From: Dyella japonica A8
GTDB lineage: Bacteria > Pseudomonadota > Gammaproteobacteria > Xanthomonadales > Rhodanobacteraceae
Length of the DNA stretch: 64,000 bases
Reading direction: 5' to 3'
Assembly: GCF_000725385.1 (NCBI RefSeq)
Contig: NZ_CP008884.1
Coordinates: forward strand, 3,844,001 to 3,908,000
Part shown: piece by piece, positions 45,794 to 53,357 of the stretch
Numbering within the stretch: the first letter of the stretch is position 1
Layout of the letters: the number at the start of each line of letters is the position of its first letter
Notes under the pieces: generated by a model
Told to the model about the DNA's origin: nothing
The model's input: the letters and a program-made list of their open reading frames with translations, nothing else
The model's database searches: none
Program-made: the position numbers and the translations under genes

Positions 45794-46111
45794 ATGAACC
45801 TCTTTCATTCCTTCACGGGCCGTATCGGGCCCGGTCGCCGTCGTGCGGGCCGTCGTTTTGCGCCGCCCGGACGGCTGTACAACATCCGCTATGCCATGAC
45901 GCCCCGCGGCCCTCGCCGCGTGGAAGTCGAGCTGCGCAGTCACCCGCTGACGGCACGCTGGACACGTGACCCGGCAACGGGCCAGCTGCGTTGCCAGTGG
46001 CACGTTGCTTCAGCGCACGGCTCGTCGCATGCCGCGCTCTCCTCCCTTCGACAGGCCCCCAGCATGCCGCGCCGTGACATCCACGCCGACATGCGCCCTC
46101 CAACGCGCTGA
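45794..46111 (+). CDS. Small arginine-rich protein of unknown function
   Basis: The 105-residue protein begins after an almost ideal ribosome site (AGGAGGTGA, then 4 bases to ATG), so it is very likely translated when the site is free. Twenty of 105 residues are Arg and the basic N-terminus has GPGRRRAGRRF. The middle segment (about 28-72, YNIRYAMTPRGPRRVEVELRSHPLTARW with CQWH) looks folded; the end is disordered. No signal peptide is seen and I do not recognise a family. Being first behind the structured leader, it may be the translational gate for the SpeD-like and NRAMP genes. That role is inference. Confidence 0.6.
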   Translation: MNLFHSFTGRIGPGRRRAGRRFAPPGRLYNIRYAMTPRGPRRVEVELRSHPLTARWTRDPATGQLRCQWHVASAHGSSHAALSSLRQAPSMPRRDIHADMRPPTR

Positions 46112-46286
46112 CCGCCCGCGCGCGGCGCCTTGATGCGCCCGTTGCGACGATAGACCCGTCGTCGCCCCACTCATTTTTCGCCACCCGTGCGGGCTCGTGC
46201 CCGGCGCAGGCGCGAGCGCGTGTGCGTTCGCGGCCCTTTTGCGCCTGCTCGACGCCCGCCGCGGTGGACCTGCGCGAGATTCACTC

Positions 46287-46715
46287 ATGAACAGCATGCA
46301 TTTCCTTGGCGAATGGTTCGACTGCCGCGCGGCGCTGACTGCGTTGCGCGACCCCGAAGCCATTCGCGCGCTCTGCGTCGAGCACGTGATGCGCCACCAC
46401 GTGTCCATCGCCTATGACTTCTTCACCCTCTCGGCGCATCGCGGCGTGATCGGCGCGGTCATGGCCGACGACCTGCACATCGTCGTGCGCACGTTTCCCG
46501 AGCGAGACGCGGTGAACGTCGACCTGTACGCCGCGCCGTCGCACGGCACGGATGTCGCGGGCATGTTCCAGCTGCTGGCAGGCCTGTGCGATGACTTCAG
46601 GCCGGCACGCACGGTGTTGCATCGCGTGCAGCACGGCACCGACACGATGCCCGCCAGCCGCGTGCCCATCGCCCCCACCCAGACCTTCGGCGCCGAGAGG
46701 TGGCGCGCCGCCTAG
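46287..46715 (+). CDS. SpeD (AdoMet decarboxylase)-like pseudoenzyme
   Basis: The 142-residue protein aligns without gaps to the core of small bacterial SpeD. GVIGAVMADDLHIVVRTFPE stands where SpeD has its GVxGVVxISESHLTIHTWPE region. Even the numbering agrees, but the residues needed for self-cleavage and decarboxylation in Thermotoga SpeD are changed: Ser63 is Leu63, His68 is Arg68 and Cys83 is Ala83, and the E-S cut site is D-L. It should not form the pyruvoyl group. The alpha/beta fold with its AdoMet-type pocket may still bind a ligand. The start at 46287 is chosen by fold; the ribosome site is weak. It sits between the Arg-rich gene and the NRAMP gene. Confidence 0.7.
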   Translation: MNSMHFLGEWFDCRAALTALRDPEAIRALCVEHVMRHHVSIAYDFFTLSAHRGVIGAVMADDLHIVVRTFPERDAVNVDLYAAPSHGTDVAGMFQLLAGLCDDFRPARTVLHRVQHGTDTMPASRVPIAPTQTFGAERWRAA

Positions 46716-46825
46716 CTCCCTGCCTTCGACACTTCGCAACGCTGCAGTGCGCACGGCGAGCTGCCGCATTCCTTCCTGCCTGCGTCCGGCGATATCGCGA
46801 CATCGCCAGACACCCACGGTGTTCC

Positions 46826-48469
46826 ATGCTCAATACACACACGCCGCAAGACATCATCGATTCGGCCGTACTCGACAGCGCCCACGTGGGCGACATCCAC
46901 GGCGCCCTCGGCACCATCGCCCGCCACGATACGGGGAAACGAACCAGCTGGGGCGCGCGATGGCGCACCTTGCTCGCCATCCTCGGCCCCGGCTTGATCG
47001 TGATGGTCGGCGACAACGACGCCGGTGCCTTCAGCACCTACACGCAAGCCGGCCAGAACTACGGCACCGCGCTGTTGTGGACGCTGACGTTGCTGATACC
47101 CGTGCTCTACGTGAACCAGGAGATGGTGCTGCGCCTGGGCACCGTGACCGGCGTCGGCCACGCGCGACTCATTCTCGAACGCTTCGGCAAGTTCTGGGGC
47201 GCCTTCAGCGTCATCGATCTGTTCATCCTCAACGCGCTCACCATCGTGACCGAGTTCATCGGCATCAGCCTCGGTCTCGATCACCTGGGCATACCGCGCA
47301 CCTGGGGTGTGGCGATATCCGCGCTGATGATCATCCTGGCGGCCAGCACCGGCAATTTCCGGCGCTTCGAACGCTTTTCGCTGATGCTGGTGCTGGGCAG
47401 CCTGTTGCTGGTACCCGTGCTGGTGATGGTGCACCCGCCGATGCACCAGGTGCTGCGCGACATGACCGTGCCGGGCATGCCCAAGGGTGCGCCGCTCAGT
47501 GAAGTGATGCTGCTGATCATTGCCATCGTCGGCACCACGGTGGCGCCGTGGCAACTGTTCTTCCAGCAGAGCTATGTGATCGACAAGCGCATCACGCCAC
47601 GCTTCATGACCTACGAGAAGATCGACCTGGTGGTAGGCATCGTGCTGGTGATCATCGGCGCCATTGCGATGATGGGCTTCAGCGCCGCCACCTTCGCCGG
47701 CCGTCCGGAAATGGGCCAGTTCACCGATGCCGCCGCCGTGGCTTCCGGTGTCGCCAGGTACGTGGGCGAGGTGCCGGCCACGTTGTTCTCGATTGCCCTG
47801 ATCGATGCCAGCATCATCGGTGCGGCGGCGGTGTCGCTGTCCACGGCCTATGCCATTGGCGACGTGTTTGCGATCAACCACTCGCTGCACCGCAAGCCCT
47901 CCGACGCCAAGACGTTCTACGGCGTGTACGTCGTGTTGATCGCCGCGGCCGCGGCCCTGGTGCTCGTGCCCGACTCGCCGCTGGGCCTGATCACCAATGC
48001 CGTGCAGACCCTGGCAGGCATCCTGCTTCCTGGCGCTTCGGTGTTCCTGCTGCTGCTGTGCAATGACAAGGCGGTATTGGGCCCGTGGACCAACGGACGC
48101 GCGACCAATGTCTTTACCGGTGTCGTGGTCGCCGTGCTGGTGCTGCTGTCGATCATCCTCACCGCATCGGTGCTGTACCCGTCCATCAGCAGCGCGCAGA
48201 TCCTGGTCATCCTCGGCGGCGGCATGGCGCTGACGGCCCTTGTCGCGCTCGGCCTGTTCGTAACGCGCCGTCTGCGTGGCATAGCGCCTGCCGAACCCAT
48301 CGATCGCCAGGGCCGCGAACACTGGCGCATGCCGCCGCTGCACACCTTGCCACCCGCGCAGATGAGCGTGCGTCGACGCCTGTGGCTGGGCGTGCTGCGC
48401 GCCTATCTCGCGGCCGCCCTGATCATGGCCATCGTGAAGGTCGTACAGATGATCGTCGCCAAGCACTGA
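46826..48469 (+). CDS. NRAMP-family divalent metal transporter, non-canonical (NRMT-like)
   Basis: The 547-residue protein has about 11-12 membrane helices and NRAMP organisation (GPGLIVMVGDNDAG in helix 1). The metal-site motifs differ from MntH: helix 1 DPGN is DAGA (residues 65-68) and helix 6 MPH is APW (240-242). The lost methionine is the residue that helps canonical NRAMPs prefer Mn2+/Fe2+ over Mg2+/Ca2+. Such changes are typical of NRAMP-related Mg2+ transporters and other outlying clades. Uptake of Mg2+ or Mn2+ with protons is therefore likely but not proven. The ATG at 46826 is the conserved start. An OprB-type porin gene follows. Confidence 0.9.
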   Translation: MLNTHTPQDIIDSAVLDSAHVGDIHGALGTIARHDTGKRTSWGARWRTLLAILGPGLIVMVGDNDAGAFSTYTQAGQNYGTALLWTLTLLIPVLYVNQEMVLRLGTVTGVGHARLILERFGKFWGAFSVIDLFILNALTIVTEFIGISLGLDHLGIPRTWGVAISALMIILAASTGNFRRFERFSLMLVLGSLLLVPVLVMVHPPMHQVLRDMTVPGMPKGAPLSEVMLLIIAIVGTTVAPWQLFFQQSYVIDKRITPRFMTYEKIDLVVGIVLVIIGAIAMMGFSAATFAGRPEMGQFTDAAAVASGVARYVGEVPATLFSIALIDASIIGAAAVSLSTAYAIGDVFAINHSLHRKPSDAKTFYGVYVVLIAAAAALVLVPDSPLGLITNAVQTLAGILLPGASVFLLLLCNDKAVLGPWTNGRATNVFTGVVVAVLVLLSIILTASVLYPSISSAQILVILGGGMALTALVALGLFVTRRLRGIAPAEPIDRQGREHWRMPPLHTLPPAQMSVRRRLWLGVLRAYLAAALIMAIVKVVQMIVAKH

Positions 48470-48564
48470 TCACCCGCTGATTGACCCGGACCTCTCCCCA
48501 ACACCCTCGCCCGGCGAGGGTGACAGGACGCTTTTGCCCGCTTTTCATCATCAAAGGACTTGTC

Positions 48565-49992
48565 ATGTTTCACACCCTCGCCCCACTCGCCCGTCGCTCG
48601 CTATCGGCGGCGATCCTGGCCGGCTGCGTCGCTTCGACCGCCCACGCGGCGAACATGGACACGGACACGCCGACTCCGGCGGCCGGTGACGACCGCGCCG
48701 CCGTACCTTCGCGCGAGCCGCAGCCGTCGAACGATGCCGACACCCGCGAAGACCGCTGGAGCGCTCACGCGCAAACCACCTATGTCTGGCAGCACAAGGA
48801 CGCCTTCGAGGCCCCTTACACCGGCCCGCAGAGTCTGATCCCGCAAGCCGAACGCAGCTACACCTGGACGTTCACGGCGTTTCTCGGTGCGCGCTTCTGG
48901 AAAGGCGGCGAACTCTATGTGAACCCCGAAGTGGTCGAAGGTCTGCCGCTTTCCCATCTGTATGGCCTGGCCAGCATCAACAACGGCGAGATCCAGAAGA
49001 ACGGTGGCGTGAAGCCGCGCGGCTACTACGCACGCGCCTTCCTGCGCCAGGTGATCAACCTGGGCGGTGATACGTTTCATGTCGACGCCGGCCCCAACCA
49101 GTTGGCCAGCAACTACCAGCGGGAACGGCTGGTCTTCACCCTCGGCAAGATCACGCAGACCGATCTGTTCGAAAAGAATACCTACGCCAACGATCCGCGC
49201 ACGCAGTTCCTCAACTGGGCCATGATCACGCACGGCGCCTGGGACTATGCCGCCGATGCGCGCGCCTACACCATCGGCGGCGCTGCCGAACTGTACTGGA
49301 ACGACTGGGCCATCCGTGCGGGCCGCTTCATGGAGCCCACCATCGCCAACGGTCCCAAGCTCAACTACAACATCGGCCGTTATCACGGCGACACCCTGGA
49401 GATCGAACACGACCACACCCTGGCCGGTCAGCCTGGCCTGGTCCGCGTGATGGTGTTCCGCAACCGCGCCTTTGCCGGCAGCTATCGCGATGCCATCAAC
49501 CAGGCGCTCGCCACGGGCGGCGTGCCGGATGTGACCACCGTGCGCAAGGACGCCGACAAGACCGGATACGGCATCAGCCTGGAACAGCGCGTCACCGACG
49601 ATATCGGCATCTTTCTTCGCGCCAGCAAGGCGGATGACAAGGTGGAGGAATACGCCTTCACCGAAATCGACGACGTCGTCTCCGGCGGTGTCTCGGTCAA
49701 GGGCTCGCGCTGGATGCGGCCCGACGACACGGTAGGCGTGGCGTACTCGTCGGCGGGGCTCAACCACGATCATCGCGACTATCTGGCGGCAGGCGGGCTC
49801 GGTGGCTTCCTCGGCGACGGCCAGTTGACGCGCTACGGCCGCGAGCAGGCGTTCGACGCTTACTACAACGTGCAGATCATCAAGGGCGTGCAGGTGAGCT
49901 TCGACTTCCAGCAGATCGAAAACCCGGGGTACAACGCTGACCGCAAGGGGCCGGTGCGGATCTTCGGCGGTCGCCTGCATCTGGAAATCTGA
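48565..49992 (+). CDS. OprB-type outer-membrane porin
   Basis: The 475-residue protein has a signal peptide (RRSLSAAILAGCVASTAHA), an acidic/Pro linker and a beta-barrel region typical of carbohydrate-selective OprB porins. Examples are AQTTYVWQHKDAFEAPYTGPQSL, TWTFTAFLGARFWKGGELYVNPEV and many alternating strands ending in the aromatic/charged LHLEI. It should let small solutes cross the outer membrane. It follows the NRAMP gene by 95 bases, and in Bradyrhizobium an outer-membrane channel (MnoP) serves an NRAMP Mn2+ importer, so a metal-entry role is plausible. The ATG at 48565 has AAAGGA 9 bases before it. Confidence 0.85.
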   Translation: MFHTLAPLARRSLSAAILAGCVASTAHAANMDTDTPTPAAGDDRAAVPSREPQPSNDADTREDRWSAHAQTTYVWQHKDAFEAPYTGPQSLIPQAERSYTWTFTAFLGARFWKGGELYVNPEVVEGLPLSHLYGLASINNGEIQKNGGVKPRGYYARAFLRQVINLGGDTFHVDAGPNQLASNYQRERLVFTLGKITQTDLFEKNTYANDPRTQFLNWAMITHGAWDYAADARAYTIGGAAELYWNDWAIRAGRFMEPTIANGPKLNYNIGRYHGDTLEIEHDHTLAGQPGLVRVMVFRNRAFAGSYRDAINQALATGGVPDVTTVRKDADKTGYGISLEQRVTDDIGIFLRASKADDKVEEYAFTEIDDVVSGGVSVKGSRWMRPDDTVGVAYSSAGLNHDHRDYLAAGGLGGFLGDGQLTRYGREQAFDAYYNVQIIKGVQVSFDFQQIENPGYNADRKGPVRIFGGRLHLEI

Positions 49993-49994
49993 GC

Positions 49995-50027
49995 AAAAAA
50001 AACGGCGGCCTCACCGAGGCCGCCGTT
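49995..50027 (-). terminator. Rho-independent terminator of the YVTN-propeller gene
   Basis: AACGGCGGCCTC and GAGGCCGCCGTT form a 12-base stem with a 3-base loop. On the minus strand it is followed by eight T. It lies 22 bases past the 50050 stop and could also slow the opposing porin transcript. Confidence 0.9.
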
Positions 50028-50049
50028 CCATGGCAGTGCAGATACCGGC

Positions 50050-51225
50050 TTAGCGCATGATGCCGGTATGGCCCAGCGAGTAGCGGCCCGGCTGCGGCCA
50101 CACCGCGAGGCCGTGCGGCTCCTGGCCGACCTTGACGGTGCGGACCTGGCCACTGGTGGTGTCGAACGCATACACCACGTCATCGAAGCGGCCCGAGAGC
50201 CACAGCGTCTTGCCATCCGCGCTCACGTTGCCCATGTCCGGGCTGCCGCCACCGGGCACCGGCCAGTTGGCCACGACCTTCTGCGTCGCGAAGTCGATCA
50301 CCGACACGCTGCCCTTGCCCTTGGGAGCACCATGAACCTTGTTGGAGCCGCGGTTGGCAACGTAGAGCTTGGTACCGTCACGGCTCGGATACAGGCCATG
50401 CGTGCCCACGCCGGTCTTGATGAAACCGACCTGCTTGAAGCTGGCCGGATCGATCAGGTACACGCCATCGGCCATCATGTCGGCGACGTAGAAGGTCTTG
50501 CCGTCCGGGGACGAACGGATGTCCTGCGGCATGCCCTTCTTGGACAGATCGAGGTAGCCCATCACCTTGCGGTTCACCATGTCGATCTTCACCAGCTTGC
50601 CGGTGAACTCGCAGGTGAAGATGACGTAGCTGCCGTCCATCGAGAAGTCAGCGTGGTTGATGCCCTTGCATTCCGGCGCCTGCAGGCTGGAGCGCAGCGC
50701 CATGGTGTGCGCATCGCGGAAATCCAGGCGGGCAAACGCCTCGGCCACCACGATGGCTTCCTTGCCGTCCGGCGTGAAGTACATGTTGTACGGATCGTCC
50801 ACCGGCACAGCCGTGCCCGGCTTGCCGGTGTGCGCGTCGATCGGCGTCAGGCTACCGGTCTTCTTGCGCTCGGCATTGTTGGTGACCCACAGCGTGCGCA
50901 GGTCCCACGACGGCACCACGTGCTGCGGGCCCTCACCCACCTTGAACTTGTCGACGACCTTGTAGGTGGTCGGATCGATCACGTACACGTCGTTCGAACG
51001 CAGGTTCGGCACGTAGATGCGCTCGGGGTCGTTCTTCACCGCCGGGCTCAGCTTGCCCAGGCCCGCCTCGGTATACATGTTGGCGGGGTTCACCACCGGC
51101 GGCATGCCGGGCACGGTGGTCACGGCCGAAGCCGCCAGGGCGGTGCCGCCCAGGCACGCCGCGGCGAGCGCGAACGGTGCGAGGCGGAACAGACGGGAGG
51201 AGCGCAGGGTTTTAGCGATGGCCAT
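50050..51225 (-). CDS. Exported YVTN-family beta-propeller protein
   Basis: The 391-residue protein has a signal peptide (FALAAACLGGTALAASA). Its repeated blades have the YVTN pattern, e.g. ERIYVPNLRSNDVYVIDPTTYKVVDKF, GSLTPIDAHTGKPGTAVPVDD, KTFYVADMMADGVYLIDPASFKQVGFI and TKLYVANRGSNKV. About six to seven blades are seen, which makes a closed propeller. Such periplasmic propellers often act with other exported enzymes or bind substrates; no catalytic residues are seen. It is 40 bases behind the creatininase-like gene on the same strand, and a strong terminator follows it. Confidence 0.88.
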   Translation of the reverse strand: MAIAKTLRSSRLFRLAPFALAAACLGGTALAASAVTTVPGMPPVVNPANMYTEAGLGKLSPAVKNDPERIYVPNLRSNDVYVIDPTTYKVVDKFKVGEGPQHVVPSWDLRTLWVTNNAERKKTGSLTPIDAHTGKPGTAVPVDDPYNMYFTPDGKEAIVVAEAFARLDFRDAHTMALRSSLQAPECKGINHADFSMDGSYVIFTCEFTGKLVKIDMVNRKVMGYLDLSKKGMPQDIRSSPDGKTFYVADMMADGVYLIDPASFKQVGFIKTGVGTHGLYPSRDGTKLYVANRGSNKVHGAPKGKGSVSVIDFATQKVVANWPVPGGGSPDMGNVSADGKTLWLSGRFDDVVYAFDTTSGQVRTVKVGQEPHGLAVWPQPGRYSLGHTGIMR

Positions 51226-51265
51226 GGGTCACAACTTGGTTGAGTGATACAGGGGGGGGATTCGA

Positions 51266-52078
51266 TCAATGCGCCTGCGTGTCGCGACGCAAGGCATTGA
51301 CGGTATTTACCACAATAGCATCCACGCCCAGCTGACCGAGGTCAGCCGAGGAGCGGCGTGGATCGCCGCCATAGACGCCATCGGCCGTGCCCAGCTTCGG
51401 GCCGTGCTGCAGGCGGTCCAGCCGCACCATCTGCGGCGCCACGGCGAGCTGCAGCGATGTATCGGCCAGGCCGGCATGGGTACCGATCTCGTCGTCCTTG
51501 ATGCCGTGCTGGCGCAGGATCTGGTTGAAGCCGTCGGACGAGGTGGCGTAGTACTCCGGCGGCACAATGGCGCGGGCCTTGCCACCCCATGTCTTGTTCA
51601 GTTTCGCCGCCACGCGGTCAAGATCCTTCTGGTAGCCGCCGTGGTCACCCAGGAACACCACGTTGACGAAGCCATGCACGGCGAAGCTCTGCGCCGCCGA
51701 CTCCAGCATCTGCTCGAAGACCGCATCGGGCACGGTGATGGTGCCCGGGAAACGCATGTGCGAACTGGGCGGAGCGGTGTTGCCCTCCGGCACGTAGGCC
51801 ACCACCGGTGCGACCAAGGCATTGCCCAGGCGCTCGGCGATCTTCTGCGAGAGGAAGGCCGCGCGCGCGTTGTGCTTGCCCACGGCAATGCCCGGGCCGC
51901 TCTGCTCGGTGCCGCCAATGGGGATGATGATGGTGGTCTTGCCGGCCTGGACCTGGTCGCGGATCTCGGTCCAGGTGAGGTCTTCGAGCTGCACCGTGCG
52001 CGGCGTCTGGGCGAAGGCGGCATGGGCGCCAAGCAGCAACACGCCACACAGCAGGGCTCGCAACGACGGGTAAGGCAT
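51266..52078 (-). CDS. Exported creatininase-family amidohydrolase
   Basis: The 270-residue protein has a signal peptide (LRALLCGVLLLGAHAAFA) and a creatininase-type fold. PIGGTEQSGPGIAVGKHNARA carries the usual metal-binding E and H, PVVAYVPEGNTAPPSSHMRFPGTI follows, and FLGDHGGYQKDLDRVAAKLN is the second metal site. Creatininases and mycofactocin-type relatives open cyclic amides with zinc or manganese; the substrate here is unknown. An exported location is unusual for the family. It is transcribed with the YVTN propeller gene just downstream. The ATG at 52076-52078 begins the signal peptide. Confidence 0.87.
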   Translation of the reverse strand: MPYPSLRALLCGVLLLGAHAAFAQTPRTVQLEDLTWTEIRDQVQAGKTTIIIPIGGTEQSGPGIAVGKHNARAAFLSQKIAERLGNALVAPVVAYVPEGNTAPPSSHMRFPGTITVPDAVFEQMLESAAQSFAVHGFVNVVFLGDHGGYQKDLDRVAAKLNKTWGGKARAIVPPEYYATSSDGFNQILRQHGIKDDEIGTHAGLADTSLQLAVAPQMVRLDRLQHGPKLGTADGVYGGDPRRSSADLGQLGVDAIVVNTVNALRRDTQAH

Positions 52079-52121
52079 GGAATCGTCCTGAAAAACCAGG
52101 CGCCAAGTGTAAAGCCCATCC

Positions 52122-52251
52122 CTGTGGGAGCGCACCCTGTGCGCGACGCGGACTGGCAGAGTACCTCGCCGATAGGTCATCGCCCAGCGCTAAAACCACG
52201 ACAGGCAGGGACCCCATGGCGTGGCAGTCGCGCACAGGGTGCGCTCCCACA
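52122..52251. repeat. Paired-palindrome intergenic repeat, copy 7 of 8
   Basis: Arms lie at 52122-52147 and 52227-52251 around a 79-base spacer. The element occupies nearly the whole gap between the oxidoreductase-like small protein and the creatininase gene, all minus-strand genes. Confidence 0.85.
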
Positions 52252-52269
52252 AGGGGAGAGACTGCGTGT

Positions 52270-52482
52270 CTACGGAGGCGACTCGCCCGGATGCCGCTCT
52301 TTCCACGCTGCCAGCTCGTCGCGATAGCGGCCCATGGCTTCGTCGTAGAGATCGAAGATGCACGGCACGCAGCCCTGGCCGCAGCAATCTTCGTCGTCGG
52401 GGCGTTGCGGTGGCGTGGGGGGTGGATCGTTGGAGGGCGCAACTGCGCCCTCCGCCATCGATTTTTGCTGTGGATCAGTCAA
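52270..52482 (-). CDS. Small oxidoreductase-like domain protein
   Basis: This 70-residue protein has the Oxidored-like signature: a Pro-rich start (NDPPPTPPQRPDDED), then CCGQGCVPCIFDLYDEAMGRYRDELAAW. Four cysteines (CC, C, C) could bind metal or a cluster. The family is small, widespread and of unknown function. It should be cytosolic. The gene lies 19 bases downstream of the exported methyltransferase stop on the same strand and a REP doublet follows it. Confidence 0.85.
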   Translation of the reverse strand: MTDPQQKSMAEGAVAPSNDPPPTPPQRPDDEDCCGQGCVPCIFDLYDEAMGRYRDELAAWKERHPGESPP

Positions 52483-52501
52483 ACGGGTGTACCACTCAAA
52501 G

Positions 52502-53269
52502 TCAGCCGGGCTTGCGGAAACGATAGACGAACTGGTCGGTATGACCGCGGATCGACTTGTCGAATACCTTGATGTTGTGGGGATCCTTCGGGTTGCGCAG
52601 CACGTCGCTCTCGCCGTCGAAGACGAAGCCCACCGATTCCACCTGCTTCTTCACGATGGCCGGGTCGATGCGATGCAGCGTGTCGGTGTCGCGCATGCCC
52701 GAGCCAGCCTCGGCCACGTGGTCGATCACCACGAACAGGCCGCCGGGCTTGAGCGAGTCGAAGACCTGCTTGTCGAACACCACGGGATCGACGTTGCCCA
52801 TGAACTTGTCCGGGTAGTCGTGGTAGTTCTGCGACGTGAAGACCAGGTCAACCTGCTCCGGCGTCTTGAACTCCTTCGAGGGCACCATCAGCACGCCGAC
52901 GTTGGCGTAATGCGGGTTGGCGACCAGGGCCTTCGACGCCTGCACGTCTGACACGGCCTCCTTGCCATATTCGTTCGGCCACACGGCATACACGCGGCCC
53001 TTGGCGCCGACGATACCGCTGAACACGCGGGTGAAGTAGCCACTGCCGGGGATCAAGTCCACCACGGACTGGCCGGGCTTCACCTCGGCAAAGGCCATGA
53101 TGTCGGCGATCTTGCGGCGTTCGTCATTGGCCGTGTCGTCCTTGCGGGCGGGGTCGTTGACGGCGGCGGTAACGTACGAAGGGACTTCCGTTGACGCCGG
53201 CGAAGCAGCCAGCGCGGCGGTGACAGGGAAAGCGAGAGCTACCAGCACGGCAAGGGCGGTGGGACGCAT
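52502..53269 (-). CDS. Signal-peptide-bearing SAM-dependent methyltransferase-like protein
   Basis: The 255-residue protein has a convincing signal peptide (LAVLVALAFPVTAALAASPA). A class I methyltransferase core follows: SVVDLIPGSGYFTRVFSGIVGAKGRVYAVWPNE (SAM loop region), DLVFTSQNYHDYPDKFMGN and LKPGGLFVVIDHVAEAGSG. The glycine loop is PGSGYF, close to the standard GxGxG. Export of a SAM-using enzyme is odd, since SAM is cytosolic. Homologues with signal peptides occur in xanthomonads and Caulobacter-like bacteria, from memory. The role is unknown. The start ATG at 53267-53269 precedes the signal peptide directly. Confidence 0.82.
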   Translation of the reverse strand: MRPTALAVLVALAFPVTAALAASPASTEVPSYVTAAVNDPARKDDTANDERRKIADIMAFAEVKPGQSVVDLIPGSGYFTRVFSGIVGAKGRVYAVWPNEYGKEAVSDVQASKALVANPHYANVGVLMVPSKEFKTPEQVDLVFTSQNYHDYPDKFMGNVDPVVFDKQVFDSLKPGGLFVVIDHVAEAGSGMRDTDTLHRIDPAIVKKQVESVGFVFDGESDVLRNPKDPHNIKVFDKSIRGHTDQFVYRFRKPG

Positions 53270-53357
53270 ATCGAACTCCGTCTCGGATGTGGGGGCGCCA
53301 TTCTGCGCCCCCACAGGATAAACCGCAGCAGGAGTTTCGGCACGCTCCTCCGTCGCG

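Noticed and set aside
46712..48466. Long minus-strand frame opposite the NRAMP gene
   Set aside because: The His/Gln/Asp-rich translation is a typical mirror of a hydrophobic membrane protein gene.
51252..51259. Run of eight or so G as a phase-variable tract
   Set aside because: It lies between two genes at a place with no promoter spacing it would alter, and a single homopolymer is weak evidence.
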